A stretch of DNA of 7,851 nucleotides from Cellvibrionales bacterium (GTDB lineage Bacteria > Pseudomonadota > Gammaproteobacteria > Pseudomonadales > JAHEGP01): contig JAHEGP010000150.1 of assembly GCA_024645065.1 (NCBI GenBank), positions 1 through 7,851 of the forward strand. The letters are read 5' to 3'. Positions 1 to 6,358 of the stretch are shown in pieces. Each line of letters starts with the position of its first letter. Position 1 is the first letter of the stretch. The translations under genes and the position numbers were made by a program. The notes under the pieces are model-generated. The model saw only the letters and a list, made by a program, of their open reading frames with translations. It ran no database searches and was not told the DNA's origin.

Positions 1-282
1 GACCCGGTAGTGGCTCGCATGCCCTCCTGCAGGCGGCAAGCTTTCGAGCCTGGCCCCGGGGCCAGAAAGCACCGGCGTGGCGTCGCTATGCAGGGCAAAA
101 GTCCAGCAAGCAGGACCATTTGCGGGGAGCGTTATACGATCGGTTACCGACACGGTCGCATCAGCTAAAGAGACCCGGGCAAGCAGCTCATGGTGCACGA
201 GCCCCGGGTTTTCGCTTGCCTGAAGCGCAGCACTTACCAGCAGCGCCAGGCCGAGCAGGCATTTAACGCAGCGTGACTGCAT
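1..282 (-). CDS. Exported protein, probably M1-family metallopeptidase N-terminus (partial, runs off left edge)
   Basis: The frame opens with ATG at 282 and stays open to position 1, giving 94 codons of a longer protein. Residues 1-22 form a Sec signal peptide: basic start (MQSRCVK), a leucine-rich core, and a likely cleavage after ALQA. The mature start has the pattern H-H-E-L-L-A-R-V followed by alternating hydrophobic beta-strand residues, then ITLPANG and WTFALHSDA. This resembles the N-terminal beta domain of M1 aminopeptidase-like proteins, which begin with a His-x-L strand pair and a later F-x-L-H strand. The catalytic HExxH region would lie beyond the window, so the family call is inference. 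The start overlaps the end of the ChaN-like gene by 20 bases in another frame, which suggests co-transcription and translational coupling. No strong Shine-Dalgarno is visible. I am confident it is coding and moderately confident of the family. Confidence 0.65.
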   Translation of the reverse strand, partial: MQSRCVKCLLGLALLVSAALQASENPGLVHHELLARVSLADATVSVTDRITLPANGPACWTFALHSDATPVLSGPGARLESLPPAGGHASHYRV

Positions 283-1444
283 GGGTCAAGGACGCCGATC
301 CCGACTCCTGCGTGCGAATGACTTCGACTTCGACGATATCGCCCGGGACCCTGTCTCGCAGAGCCAGCCGCAGGTCGGCAATGCCGCTGACCGGCGTGTC
401 ATCTATGTTGATGATAAGGTCCCCCGGTAGAAAGCTGTCCTGCGAGCACTCTGTGCCCTCAGCGCAGCCTGAGATTCTGACCCCCGCAGAGTCTTCCTCG
501 ATGGCGATGCCGATTCGCCCGGTGGGCGCCAGCGCCTGTTGCTCCGGCATTAGCAGATAGTCTGCCAGGCCGGCCTCGACATGCCCGCTCCAGCTGTTCA
601 GCAGGGTTGCCGTGGCGATGGGCAGGCGACGCTTCAGGCGCCCGGGAATCGTATCATCCCAGGCCACATGCTGATTTCCCGCCAGTATCACCATCTGGTG
701 ATCGGGATTGTCCGCCAGGAAGCGGGCGGCCCGCTCGGCCATACCCTCGTCCCACAGCAGTTGCGCATCCACGAAGTAATCGAAGTTTTTGTCATCGGAG
801 CCCTGATGCATGGCGAATACCGGTTCGAGACGACGGCGATACTCTTCACTGGGAGGCTCCATTTTCGCAGGTAGTTCACTTTTCAGTTCCGGGGGCAAAT
901 TGGCCATGCCTTCACTGGCCACCTTGTGGGTCAACTCCCGGGACACGTTGAGCGCGATAACGGGCAGGCCGTGCTCTCGGGCAAAGCGCAATAGGGGGGC
1001 GACCAGTCGATAGTCCAAACCCCAGCGCTGGTAATATTCGGTCTGCCGCAGCATCTGCTCTTCGCCGATCAGCCCTGCCACGTAGCTATCCAGCACGGGC
1101 TGAAAGGGCTGCTGGAAAGCCTCCATGCCGACTGCAATGCGGGGGTTGATCGCGTGCAGGCGGCGCAGGATTTCCAGCTGGATCAGGCTATGATCGTAAC
1201 GATCGTGCTGCTCGCCGACAAATACTGCGCGCTTGTCGGCCAGGGTGGGAGCAAGCGACGCGACAGTGGGCTGAGCGGCGAGGGCCAGAGCGGGGGTCTC
1301 GGCAATAGTCGAGTGGATGACGCCGTGCTCCTGCGACGGCGACAGGGAGGGTCGCGCCATCACAAGGGGGGCGGCAATTAAACAGGATACTGCCAGCCAG
1401 ATTGCTGGCCTGGGCAGGAGGTGCTTGATCTTCAGCGGTTGCAT
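263..1444 (-). CDS. ChaN-like (DUF399) exported protein with C-terminal PDZ domain
   Basis: This is a 393-residue exported protein. ChaN-family proteins are iron-regulated, surface- or periplasm-associated proteins implicated in haem binding. Residues 1-30 are a signal peptide (MQPLKIKHLL, hydrophobic core, cleavage probably after VMA). Family motifs follow: VFVGEQHD near 74-81, GMEAFQQPFQ near 106-115, LPVIALNVSREL in the middle, and LAGNQHV at 254-260 (the family often reads LAGNGHV). Residues 308-393 form a PDZ-type domain: GRIGIAIEED, then LPGDLIINIDDTPVSG and a closing beta strand. A PDZ may anchor a peptide partner or a protease. The frame is open up to 1651, but the signal peptide begins at the ATG at 1444, so that start is preferred although no clear Shine-Dalgarno precedes it. 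One SC pair inside the signal peptide is a poor lipobox, so a soluble periplasmic product is likelier than a lipoprotein. It is co-oriented with and overlaps the putative M1 peptidase, suggesting an operon. Confidence 0.85.
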   Translation of the reverse strand: MQPLKIKHLLPRPAIWLAVSCLIAAPLVMARPSLSPSQEHGVIHSTIAETPALALAAQPTVASLAPTLADKRAVFVGEQHDRYDHSLIQLEILRRLHAINPRIAVGMEAFQQPFQPVLDSYVAGLIGEEQMLRQTEYYQRWGLDYRLVAPLLRFAREHGLPVIALNVSRELTHKVASEGMANLPPELKSELPAKMEPPSEEYRRRLEPVFAMHQGSDDKNFDYFVDAQLLWDEGMAERAARFLADNPDHQMVILAGNQHVAWDDTIPGRLKRRLPIATATLLNSWSGHVEAGLADYLLMPEQQALAPTGRIGIAIEEDSAGVRISGCAEGTECSQDSFLPGDLIINIDDTPVSGIADLRLALRDRVPGDIVEVEVIRTQESGSASLTHAVTLR

Positions 1445-1768
1445 GCCATCAATACGCGCATCATTGAGTGGTTGGATTTGCCCGAAGTGAATGCAGCAGC
1501 CTGCAGCCTGGCGATGTTGGGACGGTGCTGCATGCGGATTGTCACCCCCTGCGGATGCCGCCGTGGGCGATTCGCAATGGCATACCCGGCACTTTTGATC
1601 TTCCCGCGCAATGGCCCGGATCGAGCCGTTGGTAGCTGTGCATCGGGACATCCCGCATCAACCCTTGATGCAGATCAAATCGCGACCTACCCCGGTGGTG
1701 TCACTCTACGCACAGTGCTGCGATTTCTGCTGAGCGTGTGCCGCGAAGCGCGGGAAAGTTGAGGTGCC
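1445..1768. other. Divergent intergenic region between the ChaN-like gene and the antiporter gene
   Basis: These 324 bases must hold the promoters of both the leftward ChaN-like gene and the rightward antiporter gene. I could not find a convincing sigma-70 box pair on either strand. Short frames cross the region, for example a 40-codon frame at 1611-1733 on the plus strand that begins MARIEPLVAV, but it has no ribosome binding site and no recognisable family. I see no inverted repeat strong enough to call an operator. Confidence 0.5.
1761..1766 (+). promoter_or_regulatory. Ribosome binding site of the antiporter gene
   Basis: GAGGTG lies two bases before the ATG at 1769, with the GAGG core ending four bases before it. 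It is slightly close but is the best Shine-Dalgarno in this region, and it supports the chosen antiporter start. Confidence 0.6.
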
Positions 1769-3412
1769 ATGGACGATGTCATAACAATTATCCTGATCTG
1801 TGGAAGTATATCCCTGGCACTCAATGTCGTGCTGAAAAAAGTGCAGGTTGAGTCGGTGATCGGTTATATCCTGACCGGGGTGGCGGTCGGTTTTGCCTTC
1901 GATCTGCAGCACAGTGATAGCCTGGGCGCGATCGCGGAATTCGGGATCGTATTCCTCATGTTCACCATAGGTATCGAATTCTCTCCCGAAAAGCTGCGCC
2001 TGATGACGAGGGAGGTGTTCGTCCTCGGGCCGCTGCAGCTTGTGCTCACAGCGTCCATTTTTTTCGCCATCGGGCATTGGTGGCTTGGACTTGCCCCGTC
2101 GGTCAACCTTATCGTCTGTCTCGCCCTGTCACTGTCTTCCACCGCGATCGTGCTCAAGCTGCTGACCAAGAGTCGCAAGATCGACCGGCGTTACGGTCGC
2201 AACTCGGTGGGCATCCTGTTGTTCCAGGATATTGCCGTTATCCCCATCCTGTTGATGGTAGCGATCCTGGCGAAGAGTGAGCAGAGTGTAACCGTACTGT
2301 TTATGGAAGTGGTGTACGGCGGTATCGTTGTCTTTCTGTTGCTGTTCATCGGGGGGCGTTTCGTGACGCCGTTCGTACTCAAGCATGTCATCGGCACGCA
2401 GTCCCATGAGCTGTTCGTGGGCGGGATACTGGTATTCGTTGTCGGCGCCGCCCAACTCGCTCACAACCTGGGTTTTACGCATTCACTCGGGGCCTTTCTG
2501 GCCGGACTGGTCATCGCAGAGAGCCAGTACAGGCACCAGGTTGTGGCTGACATGACGCCGTTTCGCGATATTCTGCTCGGGGTTTTTTTTATCACCGTGG
2601 GGATTCAGGTAGACCCCGTCTTCGTCGCCGCGAATTTCCTGACTATTGTGGCCTTGATGCTGGGTCTGTTGCTGGTAAAAAGTGTGGTGCTGTTCGCCAT
2701 CATACGCTTGTTCAACGGTACCCGGACCTCGCTGAAAACCGCACTGCTGTTAGCCCAGTGCGGAGAATTCTCCTTCGTGGTATTCGAAACCGCACAGCAC
2801 AACAACCTCTTCATGGATCCGCAGCGGGCGCAGATGCTGATCATGGCGATCGTCATGACAATGATGCTGACGCCCTTCATCTTCCGCAGCCTCGATCCCA
2901 TCGTTTCGCGGCTTTACAGCAGGGCGAGCCTGGGAAAGGACAATGGTACTGACGACATCGAGCTGGAGGTTAATGAGCCTTATGTCGTTATTTGCGGCTA
3001 CGGAATGCTCGGGCAGCGGGTGGGTGCCCACCTCGATGCACAGGGGATACCCTTCGTCGCTATCGAGTACGACGGCAGTTCTTTCCGCGCCTGGAAAGAA
3101 AGGGGTGCGCCGCTGGTGTTCGGCAACGCCGCCAGCCGCCAGTTGCTGGAAAAGGTCCACATCGATAACGCCCGCGCTGTGGTGATTGCCATCAGCAACG
3201 AATCGCGCATCCTGCTGGTTGCGCAGTCGGTGCGTTCGATTGCGCCCCAAGTGCCGATCATGGTCTGTGCCGCCAATGTGCAATTGGGACAGGAGCTGAG
3301 TGATATCGGCGTCTTCGAGCCGATAGACAGTGTGGAGCAAGCCGCGCAAGCGCTGGTTCAACGGCTGGTTGGCCTGGAGTCGATAGCGGACGATGCTCAC
3401 TCACCGGGATAG
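1769..3412 (+). CDS. CPA2-family monovalent cation:proton antiporter with RCK (TrkA-N) domain
   Basis: This 547-residue inner-membrane protein would exchange K+ or Na+ for protons and so contribute to ion balance, pH or electrophile stress tolerance. Residues 1-378 form the Na+/H+ exchanger domain with about 12 hydrophobic segments. Visible family motifs are LFQDIAVIP at 151-159 (with D154, the conserved acidic position in the membrane), HSLGAFLAGLVIAESQYRH at 238-256, PFRDILLGVFFITVGI at 264-279, and AQCGEFSFV at 329-337. After a short linker, residues 404-536 form an RCK N-terminal domain with the Rossmann motif GYGMLG at 410-415. Glu433 closes the second strand and would contact the nucleotide ribose (NAD(H) or AMP). 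The protein ends soon after this domain, so there is no TrkA-C domain. This is the YbaL/KefB/KefC architecture, but I do not assign a symbol because no KefF/KefG-like partner is adjacent and cation specificity cannot be read from sequence. It appears to be monocistronic. Confidence 0.93.
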   Translation: MDDVITIILICGSISLALNVVLKKVQVESVIGYILTGVAVGFAFDLQHSDSLGAIAEFGIVFLMFTIGIEFSPEKLRLMTREVFVLGPLQLVLTASIFFAIGHWWLGLAPSVNLIVCLALSLSSTAIVLKLLTKSRKIDRRYGRNSVGILLFQDIAVIPILLMVAILAKSEQSVTVLFMEVVYGGIVVFLLLFIGGRFVTPFVLKHVIGTQSHELFVGGILVFVVGAAQLAHNLGFTHSLGAFLAGLVIAESQYRHQVVADMTPFRDILLGVFFITVGIQVDPVFVAANFLTIVALMLGLLLVKSVVLFAIIRLFNGTRTSLKTALLLAQCGEFSFVVFETAQHNNLFMDPQRAQMLIMAIVMTMMLTPFIFRSLDPIVSRLYSRASLGKDNGTDDIELEVNEPYVVICGYGMLGQRVGAHLDAQGIPFVAIEYDGSSFRAWKERGAPLVFGNAASRQLLEKVHIDNARAVVIAISNESRILLVAQSVRSIAPQVPIMVCAANVQLGQELSDIGVFEPIDSVEQAAQALVQRLVGLESIADDAHSPG

Positions 3413-3730
<318 letters not shown>

Positions 3731-3976
3731 ATGGCAGCAAAAGTTTTCGCTTCTCTTCTCTACCTGGCGCTAATCGTGACAGCCTTGCTCAACCCGGGGA
3801 CTCGGATCGCCCAGTGGATAGTGTGGGCGTTCATAGCCCTGCTGGTGGTTCATCTTGCCGAGTTTTTTGTCAAAAAGGACGTCATGCAGAGGGCTGGTGG
3901 CTCCCTGGGTAATCATTTTATCCAGACCATGGTATTCGGTTTTGTTCACTGGAAACCTCTGCAGCGTAAACCCTGA
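3731..3976 (+). CDS. DUF1145 family small inner-membrane protein
   Basis: This is an 81-residue protein with two predicted membrane helices at about residues 4-21 and 27-46, separated by a short NPGTRIAQW turn. The family signature is visible: VVHLAEFF at 39-46 at the end of helix two, and QTMVFGFVHWKPL at 65-77 near the C-terminus. Proteins of this family (E. coli YhhL is, from memory, a member) are about 80-95 residues long and have no known function. GGGGA ending about nine bases before the ATG is an acceptable Shine-Dalgarno. The gene sits alone between the antiporter gene and the convergent repair genes, so the neighbourhood gives no hint of function. Confidence 0.82.
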   Translation: MAAKVFASLLYLALIVTALLNPGTRIAQWIVWAFIALLVVHLAEFFVKKDVMQRAGGSLGNHFIQTMVFGFVHWKPLQRKP

Positions 3977-3977
3977 A

Positions 3978-4003
3978 TACCGGGCTGCATGACTTCGCCG
4001 GTA
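3978..4003 (+). terminator. Weak possible terminator hairpin after the DUF1145 gene
   Basis: The arms TACCGG (3978-3983) and CCGGTA (3998-4003) pair perfectly around a 14-base loop, immediately after the stop codon. There is no following run of T, so this is at best a weak or factor-dependent terminator and could be chance. Confidence 0.2.
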
Positions 4004-4157
4004 CTCAGCCATAACCGGGCTACTGCCTGGTTGGCTTTTGCGGGTAGACGATGCCGGGGCTATGTAAGCTTGTTTTGCGGTTCCTTTTGGCGAAAATCCT
4101 CTCTCCCCGGCAGTGGCCCGATACCGTGCCAGGCCGGTAACCGGAGCCGTCCTTCGC

Positions 4158-4174
4158 TTGCGGAACTTCCGCAA
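4158..4174. repeat. Perfect 17-base palindrome (8-base arms, 1-base centre)
   Basis: TTGCGGAA and TTCCGCAA are exact reverse complements separated by one C. The element sits in the gap between convergent genes. It could form a hairpin with a short loop, or be a protein-binding dyad. No T-run follows on either strand, so an intrinsic terminator is unlikely. A second, smaller dyad (CCGGT-A-ACCGG) lies about 15 bases to its left. Confidence 0.6.
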
Positions 4175-4300
4175 TGTGGCATCAGGGTCGTGTTCAGGGG
4201 ACTGATTCATGGGGTTGCAGCGGCGAATGGTATTGTTACCCGTGATGCCTGCCCGGGTCTGCAGCTTTGGATAGAACCCGGGGAACATAACTGCCAGACG

Positions 4301-4348
4301 TTCGCGCAGTCGCAGATCGCGCTTGAACCAAACCCGGGAGTGGCTCAT
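4301..4348 (-). pseudogene. 5' remnant of a photolyase/cryptochrome-like gene
   Basis: The ATG at 4348 overlaps the cho stop codon as ATGA. The first 16 residues read MSHSRVWFKRDLRLRE. The core V-W-F-K-R-D-L-R is the characteristic first strand of the photolyase/cryptochrome alpha/beta domain, which normally continues with D-N/H-x-P/A-L and about 450 more residues. Here the similarity stops abruptly: the next residues (RLAVMFPGFYPKL) do not fit. I checked the other two minus-strand frames for about 100 bases and found no continuation. I infer a gene cut short by a deletion. Because the match is only about 10 residues long, chance is possible, but the position at the end of a repair operon and the ATGA coupling support the call. 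Confidence 0.5.
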
Positions 4349-5244
4349 GGGAATGTGTGGTCCCAGGTGATGGTTTCCAGGGATTCGGCACAGAACAACC
4401 GGGTGTTGGGCCGGTCCAGAATCCTGCGCAGTATTCGGTAGGTATCCCGGTCGAACATCAGGGTCTCATGGCCCCGATAAGCGCGCGCCGATTGCGGGTC
4501 CTTGAATGTCCCCAGGTAGGCCCAGTTATGCAGCAGGTGCCATTCCTGCCCAGGTTGAAACGGGCTGTCGCCAGTTGTGTCCTCGAGCAGTAGCACCGGT
4601 TCCGTGATAGGCCAGGCACTAAGGCGATGCTCCCGCAGTGTGGCCCTGAGCCGTGCGTTGTGTTCAGGCGCAGATTCTTTTCCGGCGCAGGCCCCTCGGC
4701 ATTGTCCGAGTTGGTGGGAAAAGCACGGTCCGCGTCCTCGTTGCAAGCCCAGCATTTGCTGACAAAGGTGTTCGCGGCGAGCGAGGGCCTCTAGTGCACG
4801 CCGCGCGTGGTAGCGGGAGGCGAACGACCCATAGGCCACCCGAACGTCGGGTTTGTCCAGTGAGAATGCAGTCAGGGTCGGCTGAATGAAACCTTCACTG
4901 CCGAGCTTGAGCGCAATGGACCACAGGCGTCGCACAGCCCGTTGGCGCCTGTTGAACAGCGGTATTTGCTTTTTGATGGCCGCGTTCTCGAGCAGCAGTG
5001 CGCCGGCTTCGCCCGCCGTGGGTCTGCAGTCTATGACTGAGGTGCCCCAAACCATGCGCTGCGTCCGACCACAGTGGGAGGCGCCGGCAAGGTGAGAGCG
5101 GACCCGGGCACGGATGTTGACACTTTTCCCGATGTATAGAGGATGGCCATCCTGATTCAGGAAGCGATAAACCCCCGGGCAGGCTGGCAGCGCATCGACG
5201 GGTGCGCCCTCCAGCGCAAATGCCGGCTCTGCCACCCTTGCCAT
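4345..5244 (-). CDS. cho: Cho-type excinuclease (UvrC N-terminal homologue, GIY-YIG nuclease)
   Basis: This 299-residue protein matches the length of E. coli Cho (295). Cho makes the 3' incision in UvrAB-directed nucleotide excision repair, acting on lesions that UvrC handles poorly. The GIY-YIG domain spans about residues 20-100: PGVYRF at 23-28, PLYIGKSVNIRARV at 36-49 (with the catalytic tyrosine and Arg45 position), and GALLLENAAIKKQIPLFN at 81-98 with the metal-binding Glu86. A later cysteine cluster, CFSHQLGQCRGACAGKES at 174-191, is shared with Cho and UvrC. The C-terminal part is Cho-like and includes HNWAYLG near 239-245. The UvrC endonuclease and helix-hairpin-helix domains are absent, as expected for Cho. 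The start ATG directly follows the nei TGA with no gap and no separate Shine-Dalgarno, indicating translational coupling. Confidence 0.95.
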   Translation of the reverse strand: MARVAEPAFALEGAPVDALPACPGVYRFLNQDGHPLYIGKSVNIRARVRSHLAGASHCGRTQRMVWGTSVIDCRPTAGEAGALLLENAAIKKQIPLFNRRQRAVRRLWSIALKLGSEGFIQPTLTAFSLDKPDVRVAYGSFASRYHARRALEALARREHLCQQMLGLQRGRGPCFSHQLGQCRGACAGKESAPEHNARLRATLREHRLSAWPITEPVLLLEDTTGDSPFQPGQEWHLLHNWAYLGTFKDPQSARAYRGHETLMFDRDTYRILRRILDRPNTRLFCAESLETITWDHTFP

Positions 5245-6069
5245 TCAGGCAATCGCCTGGCAGCGTGGGCAGTGATAGAGCCGTCGGCTGCTCACCTCGG
5301 ACCGTTCAATCATGGTGGCGCAGGTGTAGCAGGGGTTATCGGCCCGGCCGAAGACATAGAACCGACGCCGTCGGCGGCTGTACCCCTGTCGCTCCAGACT
5401 GCGTGAAAGTTGTGGTGCCAGCGTAATACCGCCGGTCTCATAACTGCGGCGACTGATGGCTAGTGTACTGCGTGCGAGCCGGCCGAGTTCGCCACGACCA
5501 AGCTGTGAGGGGCGACTTCTGGGGTAAAGCCTGGCATCGTGGAGAATCTCGGAGCGCAGGTAATTGCCGTTGCCGGCGAGAAACGCCTGGTCGAGGTAGA
5601 GTGCAGCCAGGCTGCGATTGTTGAACTTGGGCAATCGAAGTCGATCTGCCACGTCGCGCCAGCGGAGCGACGAGTCCATGATGTCAGGACCGATTCGAGT
5701 CAGGAAGGGATGCTGCGGGAGTACTTCGGTGGGCCAGACGCTGATGTCGGAAGCGCTGTACAGGATCGCGCTGTGATGCTCTGTCTGGAGAAGCAATCGC
5801 AGCGATCGCCTGCTCTCAGGCAGGCGATGCCCCTCTATCACCCGCCATACCCCATACAACTGGTTGTGCGAGTAAATTGAGTAGCCGTGGTCGAAGTGGG
5901 TCAGTATGGCTTTACCACGGGTTTCAATTCTGATCACTTTTTGGCCGCGGAATCGGTTCGAATAGCCCTGCAGGTTTGCAATGCCGAATTGCACGGTGTC
6001 GATGGTTCGACCTTCCAGAACGGTAGCTATCGCATCCGCCGCCCGCCGGATCTCTGGCCCCTCTGGCAT
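5245..6069 (-). CDS. nei: Endonuclease VIII (Nei), DNA glycosylase/AP lyase
   Basis: This 274-residue enzyme removes oxidised pyrimidines and cleaves the abasic site by beta,delta-elimination in base excision repair. The start MPEGPEIRRAAD is diagnostic: Pro2 becomes the nucleophile after methionine removal, and Glu3 is catalytic. ETRGKAILTHF at 49-59 holds the conserved Lys53, and YSHNQLYGVWRV at 66-77 is nearly identical to E. coli Nei as I recall it. The helix-two-turn-helix segment is LDQAFLAGNGNYLRSEIL at 159-176. The C-terminal zinc finger has Cys247, Cys250, Cys267 and Cys270 (CxxC-x16-CxxC). An arginine cluster SRRRRRF at 231-237 precedes the finger and may add DNA affinity. An AGGAG about ten bases upstream supports the start. 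It is the first gene of a unit with cho. Confidence 0.97.
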   Translation of the reverse strand: MPEGPEIRRAADAIATVLEGRTIDTVQFGIANLQGYSNRFRGQKVIRIETRGKAILTHFDHGYSIYSHNQLYGVWRVIEGHRLPESRRSLRLLLQTEHHSAILYSASDISVWPTEVLPQHPFLTRIGPDIMDSSLRWRDVADRLRLPKFNNRSLAALYLDQAFLAGNGNYLRSEILHDARLYPRSRPSQLGRGELGRLARSTLAISRRSYETGGITLAPQLSRSLERQGYSRRRRRFYVFGRADNPCYTCATMIERSEVSSRRLYHCPRCQAIA

Positions 6070-6358
6070 GTTCCGTGCGCTCCTGCAGTGGTGAAGTCAC
6101 AGTTATACGATACGGTCTCATCGTCGGTTTGCCGCTTCAGCAACCCGATAACAAGGCAGAAGAGTTGTCACGGCCTCGCTGACTGGCTGGGGGTGTCGCG
6201 CACCAGGGTGGAGGATTTTTTTGCGGCGCTAAGCCCCGAAGGGCGGACCTTTGGCGATCGCTGGGCTGCGTTGCGATGCTCGTCAACGGGAATAAGCGTT
6301 AACCTTCGCGCCGCGCCTGGCCAGCCATCAGCAAAGGCTCCGCTGAAGTAGTACCAAA
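6070..6358. other. Intergenic region upstream of nei; no gene, with an element-like GC-rich stretch
   Basis: This region separates the META lipoprotein stop (6359) from nei. It holds the possible nei promoter near its left end, a T7 run at about 6219-6225, and a GCCC/GGGC stem around a CGAA/TTCG loop at 6234-6245. Within 6219-6350 the composition looks unlike a simple promoter region and the whole is open in one plus frame (LADWLGVSRTRVEDFFAAL), which has no start of its own outside nei. No terminator with a T-run is visible for the lipoprotein gene. Confidence 0.4.
6102..6107 (-). promoter_or_regulatory. Possible -10 box upstream of nei
   Basis: On the minus strand the sequence TATAAC (one mismatch to TATAAT) lies about 32 bases before the nei ATG, a sensible distance. 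I found no good -35 box at 16-18 bases, so the assignment is tentative. Confidence 0.3.

Larger units (their letters stand above)
3977..4300. other. Gap between convergent DUF1145 and cho transcription units
   Basis: These 324 bases hold no gene I can support. A long minus-strand frame crosses the region (4348 down to 3770), but beyond its first 16 codons it has no recognisable domain and it runs antisense through DUF1145. The region could be the remnant of a deletion that removed most of a photolyase-like gene. A 6-base inverted repeat TACCGG/CCGGTA at 3978-4003 begins two bases after the DUF1145 stop codon. It could help end transcription but lacks a T-run. Confidence 0.5.

Noticed and set aside
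1445..1651. N-terminal extension of the ChaN-like frame with a CRVCH (CxxCH haem-type) motif
   Set aside because: The signal peptide starts at the internal ATG at 1444, so the upstream codons are most likely untranslated. The extension has low-complexity composition and the motif is probably chance.
1611..1733. 40-codon plus-strand frame (MARIEPLVAV) before the antiporter gene
   Set aside because: It has no Shine-Dalgarno, no recognisable family and no coupling to the next gene.
3770..4300. Continuation of the minus-strand frame after the photolyase-like start
   Set aside because: After 16 codons no photolyase motif follows, and the frame runs antisense through the DUF1145 gene, so it is unlikely to be a real protein.
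6204..6225. T7 run as a plus-strand intrinsic terminator
   Set aside because: The only nearby stem (GGTG/CACC) is four bases and lies more than ten bases away from the T-run. No plus-strand gene ends here.
6254..6261. GCGATCGC palindrome like the HIP1 site of cyanobacteria
   Set aside because: It is a single 8-base occurrence in GC-rich DNA, and every gene here points to a gammaproteobacterium.
5887..6351. 154-residue plus-strand frame across the nei start
   Set aside because: Its first 60 codons are antisense to nei, which is certain, and its remainder has no recognisable domain.
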